Shown: piece by piece, positions 10,301-17,891 of the stretch
Position numbering within the stretch: the stretch's first letter is position 1
How the letters are laid out: each line of letters begins with the position of its first letter
Origin: Chloroflexota bacterium
GTDB lineage: Bacteria; Chloroflexota; Anaerolineae; Anaerolineales; UBA4823
DNA length: 64,000 nucleotides
Direction: 5' to 3'
Assembly (NCBI GenBank): GCA_029782365.1
Contig: JAKOUW010000096.1
Location: 486,467-550,466, forward strand
Made by a program: the position numbers and the translations under genes
The notes under the pieces: generated by a model
The model's input: the letters and a program-made list of their open reading frames with translations, nothing else
Database searches by the model: none
What the model was told of the DNA's origin: nothing

Positions 10301-11118
10301 ACGGCGGCCAGGGCCCGGGCGGCATTGTCACGCACCCTTTCGAAGATACGGTCTATTCGCTTGGCAAATGGGCTTCGACCATTACCTACATCCATCAGGA
10401 TAAAGACCTTTCACGCCTGTACGGCAGTCTCCCCTCTGCTGGCTGTGTCAACCCGCTCAACCAGAACGCTTACATAGCCAATACAGGCAATAACACGGTC
10501 AGCATCATCCACCAGGCCACTCTGGTCACCACGCTGACTGTCACCAGCCGTCCACTGGCGGCGGTCTGCGCCATTGATGGCGCCGTCTATATTGTCAGCA
10601 CAGGTCTGAATCCAGGCCGTGTGGAAGTGATTACCGGCACACAAGTATTGGCCAGCCTGCCCATCGGTCAGGGCTCAACCGCATTGGGTGTGAGCAGTTA
10701 TTGGGGCACGCGCCTGGATGGTTCCACCAACATCGCCGCGGTGAACAACCAGACCGGCCAGGTCTTCGTCAGTAGTTGGTTCAGCGACAAGCTCTCGGTC
10801 ATCGACCATACAGTCTGGATCACAGATGTCCTCACCGGTCACCATCCCAATGCGGTCGGCGTTTTCGAACCAACCAATACGGTGTATGTGGCCAATACCG
10901 CGGACGGCACCGTCACGGTGATCCGTGATCTGAAAGTGATCGCCACTTTACCGGTTGGAGCTTATCCGATCGCCCTGGCGGTCAACCCAACCACCGGCGA
11001 TGTGTTTGTCGCCAACCGCGATGATTCATCGGTCACCATCCTGCATGATTCAAGAGTGGTGCGCACCATCCTTCTGCAAAAGTATTTCTTGCCGCTGCTG
11101 GGTTACAGCAGTCCCTGA
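7318..11118 (+). CDS. Secreted multidomain surface protein: GH17-like domain, two CBM-like modules, YVTN propeller
   Basis: 1266 residues with a signal peptide ending near AAPAVG. Residues 40-200 are a beta-rich region. About 204-510 is a GH17-like (beta-1,3-glucanase) barrel: LHGIGYSPYRDCQAPG, the putative acid/base Glu in VVGNEYV and the nucleophile Glu in VIGETGWPSGG. Two homologous beta-sandwich modules resembling carbohydrate-binding domains follow at about 535-705 and 715-900; both contain GGGVYW or GGVYWQ and end in FYLDDI. About 905-1250 is a YVTN/YncE-type propeller with repeats such as YVANTADGTVTVI and FVANRDDSSVTIL. The C-terminus ends KYFLPLLGYSSP, related to the ends of three other surface proteins here. 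A polysaccharide-binding or degrading role outside the cell is likely. Confidence 0.8.
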   Translation: MFQKCFLKAARLLLALAVTAFAAAPAVGSFSPPSRAISTSSAGVITITPDQMSFTGEVVTHANCANPQTCAWINQSSPGAVILGMDPASSQPADWGGGSASLILPVLDYPNPTLLVLQISWPDGAGRGLHSPRLNQTAEIAWDGQPVWDMRTMYPGSYGDYYASEHVAVQTTLVITQPQTHILNISVPALTAWDIGQVTLTPYSLPPTLHGIGYSPYRDCQAPGSSDQPTPAEIRADLIRLAHSSNAVRTYASTGVNALVPSLAKSLGLRVAAGAWLNPGSADDAEIQGLLGLAQSTPIDLAVVGNEYVLRNPSAADVSYLAAKIDYVKNSLPPGVPVTTAEVADIIVTWSNGQYVLNPAYKPILDRVDQVMIHLYPFWEGKSVIGAARYAVNRYHQIQALIETAYPGQNKHLVIGETGWPSGGGTYGQAVPSLDNQRLYMQEFMVLAEQENVDYFYFDAFDELWKIEEPYNIGQHWGYSYTDRSAKQPEYGVLLPAARLPVQPSAQTASSDRMDEPPALSSPTRPAAGAILTVYDEWPGGADNFVPTGWMGDLDQISLSACDRSDPHSGELAIKASFSASGAQGWGGVYWQYPANNWGSLPQAKDLSQANKLTFWAKGAAGGERIRFVVGGLGGAQSPYSDSLRPAASSGFVELAATWQMYTIDLRGRDLSHIIGGFGWVTDRCANPNGAIFYLDDIQFAFDPAMPSPPPKVYTLQVYTDFGDPENHYTPSGFMDAAANPANIQLSECWLDNPHSGLTSIRVAYTHNPAPGQYGGGVYWLDPAENWGDVPGGLNLSRASSLSFWARSDSPGVSLKFLVGGVGYVIKNGITDCSQPTGSYPDSICPEIQRTFTLTSSWQRYTIDLLADRRALNHVVGGFGFYAQSSVTFYLDDIFYQLQPPPNAALTMPVDVAVDAQSGLAYVVNQAAGNVWILDASGVQKVITIPNSACPKITPYGACLNSVSVSPFNHKAYVSQWYADRLNIINGLNPAGWVYGGQGPGGIVTHPFEDTVYSLGKWASTITYIHQDKDLSRLYGSLPSAGCVNPLNQNAYIANTGNNTVSIIHQATLVTTLTVTSRPLAAVCAIDGAVYIVSTGLNPGRVEVITGTQVLASLPIGQGSTALGVSSYWGTRLDGSTNIAAVNNQTGQVFVSSWFSDKLSVIDHTVWITDVLTGHHPNAVGVFEPTNTVYVANTADGTVTVIRDLKVIATLPVGAYPIALAVNPTTGDVFVANRDDSSVTILHDSRVVRTILLQKYFLPLLGYSSP

Positions 11119-11171
11119 TGGCCAGCCTCGGAGATGTCCCACAGCCAGGAACTGTGCAACCGTGGGTGTTG

Positions 11172-11190
11172 GCTTGCCAACCAGGCAAGC
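11172..11190. terminator. Hairpin between convergent genes
   Basis: GCTTGCC, a 5-nt loop and GGCAAGC form a perfect 7-bp stem between the stop of the GH17-type gene and the convergent lipoprotein gene. No T-tract follows, so a terminator role is plausible but unproven. Confidence 0.35.
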
Positions 11191-11294
11191 GAACCGAATA
11201 ACTGTTTGTAAAAATTATCTGACCACGTGTTCGCCGCAAGCGTTGATGTGCAGCTCATCCTTGTTTGCCGCACACCTGACCGATCATTCTTGGA

Positions 11295-12446
11295 TCATGG
11301 AATCCAATTCACAGTCCCAGGTAAGCCCCCGGTGTCGCCATAGATCGTCGTCAATTTGCTGCCGTCGAGGCCCATCACGAACAAACCCTGGCCGCTGTAG
11401 CTGGCGATGAAATGCCGGTCGGGAGACAGGCTGGCATACAGGCCGACCGCCCCAATGTGAGTAAGCTGGGTCGGAACACCCCCGCCAACTGGTATCGACC
11501 ACCAATCGGAGGGCGTGGTGTGTGCGCTCGCTGGCATCACCCCGCTGAACAGTCCCCACAACGCCGGGACTGAAGATGCCGGCGGCTGGCTGGCCGCGCT
11601 GAACAATAGCGCGTTGTCGCCTGGCAAGAAAAGCGGTGCATCAATCACTGGCGCTGCCTGCGCTCCGCTGAACTGCACCTGGCGTGGACTGCCGCCATCG
11701 GCGTTGGCGGTGAAGAGCTGGTCGGCGCCGGTTACTTCATCCACTGTCACGTACACCAGAGCCGTGCCATCCGCTGAAAAACGCGGCCAATAGGCGCTCT
11801 CAGCCGTTTCTTGCAAAGAGCCTCCTGGGTAAGCCATCCGGAAAAGGTTGTAATTCAAACTGCGTTGGCCCTTGCTGCGCGGCGGCGTTTGCAGATCAAC
11901 CATCGCAAAGATGAAGGATCGGCCGTCCTTCGCCCACTGCACATGGTAACAGTCCTGCGAACGGATCTCTGGAGCATAAACAAGCCTGGGCGGCGTCGAG
12001 CCATCCAACGGCAGGCTGTATATCCCCTGCTGGCCAAACTGGTCGGTGCCGTGCGGGGGCATATAGGTGATCAAAACCTGTTTCTCATCTGGCGCAACAC
12101 TCAAAAAATCAGCCCAGCTTTCGGGCGGCGCTTGAAACACCGTGAATACACTCCCGGTTTGCAAATCGAGGATTTCAATACTGGAAAGCAGCCTTCCCTG
12201 CACCCGTCGCCCAGCGGTGTAAACCAACCGCCCATGCAGGTTCAGCCCTGCCCACGTGACCGGGATGCGCCAGCCTGGCAGGCCGCGCGCAGGCCGCGGT
12301 GTGGCGCTTAACACATCGCCAGCCGGCGGGGTGACATCCTGCAGAGCTTCGCTTCCTGGCGCTGTGGTTTGTACAATATCTGTCGAACATGACCCAATAT
12401 GCCAGGCAATCATGCCAGCAATCAGGATGAGTCTGGTCAGGCGCAT
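11295..12446 (-). CDS. Lipoprotein with TolB/WD40-like (PD40) beta-propeller
   Basis: 383 residues. A short hydrophobic signal peptide ends in IGSC (Cys about residue 20), typical of a lipoprotein. The mature part holds several PD40 repeats of the TolB type, with motifs such as SVAPDEKQVLITY, PRFSADGTALVYV and SLSPDRHFIASYS. Such propellers bind peptides or partner proteins outside the membrane; no enzymatic motif is visible. TAAAAT lies six bases before the ATG, suggesting a leaderless mRNA. Its 3' end faces the GH17-type gene. Confidence 0.75.
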   Translation of the reverse strand: MRLTRLILIAGMIAWHIGSCSTDIVQTTAPGSEALQDVTPPAGDVLSATPRPARGLPGWRIPVTWAGLNLHGRLVYTAGRRVQGRLLSSIEILDLQTGSVFTVFQAPPESWADFLSVAPDEKQVLITYMPPHGTDQFGQQGIYSLPLDGSTPPRLVYAPEIRSQDCYHVQWAKDGRSFIFAMVDLQTPPRSKGQRSLNYNLFRMAYPGGSLQETAESAYWPRFSADGTALVYVTVDEVTGADQLFTANADGGSPRQVQFSGAQAAPVIDAPLFLPGDNALLFSAASQPPASSVPALWGLFSGVMPASAHTTPSDWWSIPVGGGVPTQLTHIGAVGLYASLSPDRHFIASYSGQGLFVMGLDGSKLTTIYGDTGGLPGTVNWIP

Positions 12447-12452
12447 CCTGAT

Positions 12453-12458
12453 ATTTTA
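12453..12458 (-). promoter_or_regulatory. -10 box of a leaderless promoter (propeller lipoprotein)
   Basis: TAAAAT on the - strand, six bases (ATCAGG) before the ATG at 12446. It belongs to the set of such promoters described in the findings. Confidence 0.5.
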
Positions 12459-12481
12459 CACCCTGATTGCCTGGCGCATCC

Positions 12482-13045
12482 TCATCGCCCTCTTCGCAAA
12501 GCGGCCGCACTCAGGCCCAAACCAGCCAAACCGATCACCAAAGCGGCGCCGGCCAGCCAGGTGTCGGGTCCTCCAACCTGGTTGGCTGAGGCGGAAACCT
12601 GTGCTTTGACCGTCGGGAACGCCAGCTCGCTCGCCGGTTTCACTTCCTCTGGCTGGGCTTCCAGGGTCACCGGGCTTGCATCCAGCATACCTGACAGGCG
12701 CAGTGTGTACTGCCCGGGGATGGCAGGGATGATCGGCGCGATAAATTGATTAACTGCGTCCTCGCTGGCTGGTTGCAGTTCCAATGCTTTGGTCTGCCCC
12801 CCGTAAATCACTTCAACCGTTAATTTGGAAACGTCGACTTTTGCTGCCGCATCCTTGGTATTGCTGACATTGACGACGAAAGCGTTGCGCTGACCGGCGA
12901 TGGCTGGTTCATCAACCCACCCCACTTCAATTTCATAATCCCCAGCCGGGTAAGAAGTGTGGGCGGAGGCTAGATGTGCATACCCTAAGGCCGCCAAAAT
13001 TGCTGTCAGGAGAAAAAACGCATTAATCATTATTTTCATTTTCAT
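12482..13045 (-). CDS. Secreted Ig-like protein with C-terminal membrane anchor (YtkA/CopC-like fold, tentative)
   Basis: 187 residues. The start at 13045 follows GGAGTGA with good spacing. A signal peptide (to about AHLASAHTSYPAGDY) is followed by one beta-sandwich-like domain of about 110 residues (YEIEVGWVDEPAIAGQRNAF, then GQYTLRLSG). A C-terminal transmembrane helix follows (AGAALVIGLAGLGLSAAAL), ending in a positive RRGR tail. The His directly after the signal peptide and the overall pattern recall YtkA/CopC-like extracytoplasmic proteins, some of which handle copper. No clear metal motif is visible, so function is open. Confidence 0.65.
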   Translation of the reverse strand: MKMKIMINAFFLLTAILAALGYAHLASAHTSYPAGDYEIEVGWVDEPAIAGQRNAFVVNVSNTKDAAAKVDVSKLTVEVIYGGQTKALELQPASEDAVNQFIAPIIPAIPGQYTLRLSGMLDASPVTLEAQPEEVKPASELAFPTVKAQVSASANQVGGPDTWLAGAALVIGLAGLGLSAAALRRGR

Positions 13046-13229
13046 TCACTCCAAAAATATTTTGAACTTGCTGCCTGCCTGATTGGCCAGGTGCATAAGA
13101 ATTTTGCCTTTTATACCACAAATTATCCTTAAATATAATAAAATCTCAAGAATAATATCGAAAATATCAAGAATGATTGAATTTTGCCATTTGAAAACCC
13201 TATTTCACTAGGACTTGAATGTAATCTGA

Positions 13230-13534
13230 ACGAATTTGACCCTGGTGACGCGCACCGCCAGCGCTGGTGTCACGCCAATAGCCCGCTTCTACACCGCCGG
13301 CCCAGGAGCAGGTTGGGACTGCAGCGGTGCACAGACCTTTGATGCCACCACCGTTCCCGCCCGGGTCTCGACCATTTCTCCACCTGGATGATCGGCTGCG
13401 ATGCCGGCCCCACCGCGGTCAGCCTGGTCGGCGTGAGCGCTTCACAGCCGGTCGTCCACCTGGCGTTGGTTGCCCTGGCGGTTCTCCTGGCAATCAGCCT
13501 CCTCGGCTTCCTATCCTGGCGGCGAACCAGGTAA
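13230..13534 (+). pseudogene. Remnant of a membrane-anchored surface protein (frameshifted 3' end only)
   Basis: No intact gene lies here, but two reading frames join into one sensible protein end. From 13230 the frame reads NLTLVTRTASAGVTPIARFY and continues to about VPARV. Near 13369 one base appears to be missing, and the next frame continues DHFSTWMIGCDAG and a transmembrane helix ending FLSWRRTR with TAA at 13532-13534. 'FSTW' before a final helix and Arg-rich tail is usual for bacterial surface proteins. There is no start codon and the sequence just upstream (about 13050-13225) is AT-rich without genes, so this is a decayed 3' fragment. Confidence 0.6.
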
Positions 13535-13552
13535 CAAAAGCGTGTTTGCAAT

Positions 13553-13590
13553 AAAAACGCAGCAGTCGGCCCACCGACTGCTGCGTTTTT
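13553..13590. terminator. Strong bidirectional intrinsic terminator
   Basis: A perfect 17-bp stem (arms 13553-13569 and 13574-13590) around the loop CCCA. The arms begin AAAAACGCAGC and end GCTGCGTTTTT, giving a T-tract on both strands. It lies just after the pseudogene stop. Confidence 0.9.
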
Positions 13591-13658
13591 ATGTCTTGGG
13601 CTGTTGGTTAGCGCCGCACCATAGTACAATAGGCCAGCCGCAAGGGGTTTTACCAACC

Positions 13659-14120
13659 ATGCCTCTTCAAACGATATTCACCCGCCACGCCCACCCCTCC
13701 CTCATGGCCAGGCATGCTTTTGTCTTCCTGGCGATCTCAATTCTTTGCCTGGTCGTATCCATTTCACCTGCCGCCGCGGATTCAACCCTGCCAACAGGTG
13801 AGCTTCCCAGCCAGATCAAAGCGGGCAAAGCCACATCCACTGCGGTTTTACCGAATAAGGAGCAGTCACCCAGTCCAGCGTCCACCCTGCGCCCACCTTT
13901 TACGCTCACACCGACGTATACACAGGTCACGCCAGCGCCGTCGTTCACGCCAGCGCCAACAACCACCAATACCAGCGCCCCCCTTCCAACCCTCACTCCT
14001 TCTCCATATATCTATTACCAGGCAGATGCCACCTGGCAGGGTATGATCTTCATTCTTGTTATCGCCTGCTTGGCGGCAGTTTTGTTCATGGGAGTGCAGG
14101 TGATGAAGAAGAAAATCTGA
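13659..14120 (+). CDS. Small Thr/Pro-rich membrane-anchored surface protein
   Basis: 153 residues from the ATG at 13659, preceded by AAGGGG; the same frame extends further upstream but overlaps the terminator and pseudogene. It has a signal peptide (FVFLAISILCLVVSISPAAA), a low-complexity extracytoplasmic region rich in Thr, Pro and Ser, and one C-terminal transmembrane helix (GMIFILVIACLAAVLFMGV) ending in MKKKI. No domain is recognisable. It may be a wall-spanning or spacer protein. Confidence 0.6.
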   Translation: MPLQTIFTRHAHPSLMARHAFVFLAISILCLVVSISPAAADSTLPTGELPSQIKAGKATSTAVLPNKEQSPSPASTLRPPFTLTPTYTQVTPAPSFTPAPTTTNTSAPLPTLTPSPYIYYQADATWQGMIFILVIACLAAVLFMGVQVMKKKI

Positions 14121-14166
14121 TATCGAGCAATGCGCTACAAGTTCTCAAATGATACAATTCAGATCA

Positions 14167-15492
14167 ATGACCGCTTCACCGTCACCTGCCATGTCCGCCG
14201 AGGCTGTTCTGGAGATCATCTGCCTGTTCCAGCAGAACGCCATTGACATTATCATCGACGGCGGGTGGGCAGTGGATGCCGTCTTAGGTGAGCAGACGCG
14301 CCTCCACGCTGACCTGGATATCGCCATACCCCACAAAGATGTTACCCTGGCGCGAGCCCTGCTTGAACAGCGCGGCTACCATGATGTGCCCCGCCCAGAC
14401 ACACGCGATTGCAATTTCGTGCTGGGCGATGATTTAGGTCATGAAGTCGATTTTCATACCTTCACTTTCGACGACCTGGGCAACAATATCTTCGGTGTGC
14501 CATACCCGCTGGCTTCGCTGAATGGACAGGGTGTAATCCTCGGCCAGGTGGTGAAATGCGTGCCGCCGGATTGGCAGGTAAATTTCCACACCGGGTACGC
14601 AGTGGATGAGAACGATTACCGGGATGTCAAAGCGCTCTGTCTGCGTTTCAACCTCCCGCTGCCTGTTGATTATGCCAGGTTCGAGCCGCAGACCGCTCTG
14701 GCAGCCATACAGGCGGATAGAGATGCGCTGTTCGTCAGGATTCTCGAAACTCTCCGCGCTGATCATCGCTTTATCGCGGCCTGGTTGACCGGCAGCCTTG
14801 GCCGGGGCGATGAGGATGCTCTCAGCGACCTGGACATCTACGCTGTCATCGCTGATGAGCATTCGGCAGGCCTGTGCGCACATCCGGAAATGGTCACAAT
14901 CTCACCGGCAGAAGATCGTTTGGCTTTCTTCCAAAGTATTGGACAAACAGCATTGATCTATGAAAACCACCACAATGCCCCACCAGGAGGCACAGCCAGC
15001 TCGGTGTTATACCGAGGGTTTGCCTGTTATGTCGATTGGACATTGGTGCCTCAATCGTTCGCTGTCCGTCCAGCGGCGGCTAATTTGTTGTTCGAGCGCT
15101 CCCACATTGCCAGCGCACCTGTTCCCGTGCCGCTCGATGATTCTGACCGTATCGCGAAGATTTCCGAAAAAACCGCTTTTTTCTGGATGATGGCAGCTGT
15201 CACAGCCAAGTACATTTGGCGTGATGACTTGGTGTTTTCCACCTCCTGGCTGGAGAACCTTCAATTGCTTTACGACGAGGTAAATTCGCTTTTGCAAGGC
15301 ATATCCTTGGCCTATGGGAGAGGATCCCTTACACACCTGCAAATCAACCAGACCGATCAATCTTCAGCGTTGCGCCAGCTATGTCTCAATTTTTTAGAAT
15401 TGAAACCAGAGATTGAACGTTCTGGCGCTGCATTTCCCTCTGACCCGATGTACATTATAGGAAATCAGCTGAGCCTTATTCAATCTGGCTGA
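14167..15492 (+). CDS. Tandem nucleotidyltransferase: lincosamide/aminoglycoside-type domain fused to a second MNT domain
   Basis: 441 residues from the ATG at 14167; an earlier in-frame ATG at 14149 overlaps the TACAAT -10 box (14153-14158) and is unlikely. Residues 1-170 resemble LnuA/ANT(2'')-type adenylyltransferases: IIIDGGWAVDAVLG, then the metal-binding HADLDIAI (about residue 50), with DHEVDFH-like residues further on (GHEVDFHTF). From about 195 a second polymerase-beta-type nucleotidyltransferase core has its full signature GSLGRGDEDALSDLDIY. The C-terminal 170 residues are alpha-helical, as in streptomycin-type adenylyltransferases. Antibiotic or small-molecule adenylylation is possible. 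Its 3' end overlaps the convergent diguanylate cyclase gene by 13 bp. Confidence 0.75.
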   Translation: MTASPSPAMSAEAVLEIICLFQQNAIDIIIDGGWAVDAVLGEQTRLHADLDIAIPHKDVTLARALLEQRGYHDVPRPDTRDCNFVLGDDLGHEVDFHTFTFDDLGNNIFGVPYPLASLNGQGVILGQVVKCVPPDWQVNFHTGYAVDENDYRDVKALCLRFNLPLPVDYARFEPQTALAAIQADRDALFVRILETLRADHRFIAAWLTGSLGRGDEDALSDLDIYAVIADEHSAGLCAHPEMVTISPAEDRLAFFQSIGQTALIYENHHNAPPGGTASSVLYRGFACYVDWTLVPQSFAVRPAAANLLFERSHIASAPVPVPLDDSDRIAKISEKTAFFWMMAAVTAKYIWRDDLVFSTSWLENLQLLYDEVNSLLQGISLAYGRGSLTHLQINQTDQSSALRQLCLNFLELKPEIERSGAAFPSDPMYIIGNQLSLIQSG

Positions 15493-17732
15493 GCTGCGTT
15501 TCCAACGATGGTGCTGGGCGCGATCTCCTGCGAATCAATGGCAGACTGCGCCACACTGCCAGCTTCACAAACCTGATTCTTGCCCTGTTTTTTGGCTTTT
15601 AATTCAGCCTGGTCGGCCAATTGGAGCAAACCTGCCGCTGTAAGGCTGTCGTCCGGGTAAGTTGCCAGTCCCATGCTGAACGTATAGCCTGCCGCCGGAG
15701 TGCCGCCGCCAGGTGGTACAGGCGCTCGGCTCGCCGCCAGGCTGCGCAAGCGTTCGGCCAGGATGAGAGCGTTTTGCTTGCTGGTATTGGGCAGGATGAT
15801 GGTGAACTCTTCTCCGCCATAGCGAGCAACAAAATCTGGACTGCGCAGTTGGTATCGCAGCATCTCGGCCACAGACTTCAAGCGTTCATCCCCTGCCGGG
15901 TGGCCATATTGGTCGTTGTATTCCTTGAAAGAATCCATGTCAATGATGATCAAAGAAACCGGGTGATTAATGAGTGCGGCGCGTGCCAGCTCGCTCTCCA
16001 GCACCTGGTCGAAAGCTCGCCGGTTATACAACCCGGTCAGGCCGTCAGTCAGCGCTAACTGCTTCACATCAGCGTGCAGTTGGGCATTTTCGATCGCCAC
16101 TCCTACCGGTCCGCTCAAGGCGTTGAGAACCGCCAGGTCATCTTCGGACAGCGGCTGGCCTGGCTCGGCTTCTACGTTGATTACGCCCAAAACATGGTCG
16201 TCTTTGATGATCGGCACGCAAATTTCGCTCTCAATATCCAGCGCCGCTCGTAAAAATGCCGGGTCCTTGGAGACATCGCGGACAAACTGGGTTTGCCGGC
16301 TTTGAATGCAGCGCCCAGCAATGCCACGCTCCGCCGGGATTTCAAAGATGATCATCTCGGTTGGATACCCGACCTGCGCTTCAAGGTGCAGGACACTGCC
16401 GTGCAGAGAATAAATACTCACATAGGAGTATTGAAAAGTATCCTTGAGAAGCTGTACTACCGATTGAAAAATCTGTTGGAATTCTAGAGATGAAAGGATA
16501 GCCTGCGCCGCCGATTGTAGAGTCGAGATGGCACGCAGGTGAGACTGGGAGCGAGCGTACAACCGCGCCTTCTCCACGGCTGTGCTGGCGTGGCGGATCA
16601 ATGTATCCAACGTCTGAATGTCTTCTGGTTCGAAGGCATCTCGAACTGCACTTTCTACATACAACACACCCAAAAGGTTGTTCTCATTCACCATTGGTAA
16701 ACAAACCGCCGATCCACTGCGCTGGCCGATGGTGTAATAATACGGGTCATGTTCGATATCCCGGCACACATACACTTCTTTGACAGCCGCGGTGTGTCCG
16801 ATGATGCCTTCTCCCAGTTTTTGGCGGTAACCCGGCCGGTATCCGACATCTTCGGTGCCGTCAATCGCCGCAATCTCCAGAAAATCGGTGTCCACCAAAA
16901 GCGAAATCGCCGCTTCGGCATAACCAAATTGATTGATAACTGCTTGCACGGTGCGCTGTAAAATTTCATGCTCTTCCATCGATTGGGATATACTGCGGCT
17001 GGCCTCGTCCAATAACCGCATGCGTAGGATTTTTCGTTGATCAACGGCTGCGATGGCAGACAGATTCTTTTGTGTTTCTCGGAGTTCCATTTCAAGCCGG
17101 GCGCTGTTCAGGAAGAAAAAATAAATCGACCAGACGGTCAGCGAAATGGTGGACCCAAAGGCGATTGCCGCCAGCGTCATATCGCCTTGCATATCCAACG
17201 GGACTGGAGAAAGAGCCGCATACACCCAGCGCAGGGCGGCCACCAGGCTCGAAGCCAAGAATATCAAAGCAGTCACCCGGCTGGTTTGGCGCAGCGCTGG
17301 CGGGGCCAGGCGCAACAAATCGAAAGCGATGCGCAGTTGGTAAAAAATAGCCAACCCAGAAACCAGGATAATTCGCGCATTCACATCCGGATGGCCAAAA
17401 GTTAGGAAAACTTGCGCCAGCGCATAGAAGCCTAACACGACAAAATTGAGGTAGTCACGCTCTTCGCCGCCAAAAAAGCGCCGCACACCGGTAAAAATCA
17501 AGGCCAGGCCGTACAATGTGAGCAAATTTCCCAGGATGATGGTCAGCCAGTCCGAGATCAACCCACGCATACCAAGCAAGGTGAAACCGATGGATACGGC
17601 AAAATTGGCCGCCACCCACAGCCCGAATCCAGGGTAGGTCTTGCCTGTCCGCCAATATATCAACATCAAAACCCCCAATACGAGTGGTATCAGGCCGGAA
17701 AACAAGACCACAAAACGGATGTCCAGATTCAT
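15480..17732 (-). CDS. Membrane diguanylate cyclase (7-TM sensor, two GAF domains, GGDEF)
   Basis: 750 residues from the ATG at 17732; a GTG at 17780 in the same frame would add 16 residues. Seven predicted transmembrane helices fill about residues 1-220 (from MNLDIRFVVLFSGLIPLVLG). Two GAF domains follow at about 255-400 and 415-570. The GGDEF domain is at about 575-735 and has the active signature ARYGGEEF. RSPD lies exactly five residues before GGEEF, which is the product-inhibition I-site, so synthesis of c-di-GMP with feedback control is expected. GLTGLYNRRAF marks the start of the GGDEF domain. The ligands of the membrane and GAF sensors are unknown. Confidence 0.92.
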   Translation of the reverse strand: MNLDIRFVVLFSGLIPLVLGVLMLIYWRTGKTYPGFGLWVAANFAVSIGFTLLGMRGLISDWLTIILGNLLTLYGLALIFTGVRRFFGGEERDYLNFVVLGFYALAQVFLTFGHPDVNARIILVSGLAIFYQLRIAFDLLRLAPPALRQTSRVTALIFLASSLVAALRWVYAALSPVPLDMQGDMTLAAIAFGSTISLTVWSIYFFFLNSARLEMELRETQKNLSAIAAVDQRKILRMRLLDEASRSISQSMEEHEILQRTVQAVINQFGYAEAAISLLVDTDFLEIAAIDGTEDVGYRPGYRQKLGEGIIGHTAAVKEVYVCRDIEHDPYYYTIGQRSGSAVCLPMVNENNLLGVLYVESAVRDAFEPEDIQTLDTLIRHASTAVEKARLYARSQSHLRAISTLQSAAQAILSSLEFQQIFQSVVQLLKDTFQYSYVSIYSLHGSVLHLEAQVGYPTEMIIFEIPAERGIAGRCIQSRQTQFVRDVSKDPAFLRAALDIESEICVPIIKDDHVLGVINVEAEPGQPLSEDDLAVLNALSGPVGVAIENAQLHADVKQLALTDGLTGLYNRRAFDQVLESELARAALINHPVSLIIIDMDSFKEYNDQYGHPAGDERLKSVAEMLRYQLRSPDFVARYGGEEFTIILPNTSKQNALILAERLRSLAASRAPVPPGGGTPAAGYTFSMGLATYPDDSLTAAGLLQLADQAELKAKKQGKNQVCEAGSVAQSAIDSQEIAPSTIVGNAAQPD

Positions 17733-17891
17733 ACTCAATGGTGAGAGATGACAGTGAATGTGTTCAAACAATCCTATCACAAGCCTGGAAATCTGCTGTA
17801 AAAATGATCTATATTTTAAGTTCTATATGTTGAATCATGACTTTTAGATTAAAATACACTCATATTTGGTTGGCATTTTCAGGGAGGGCTT

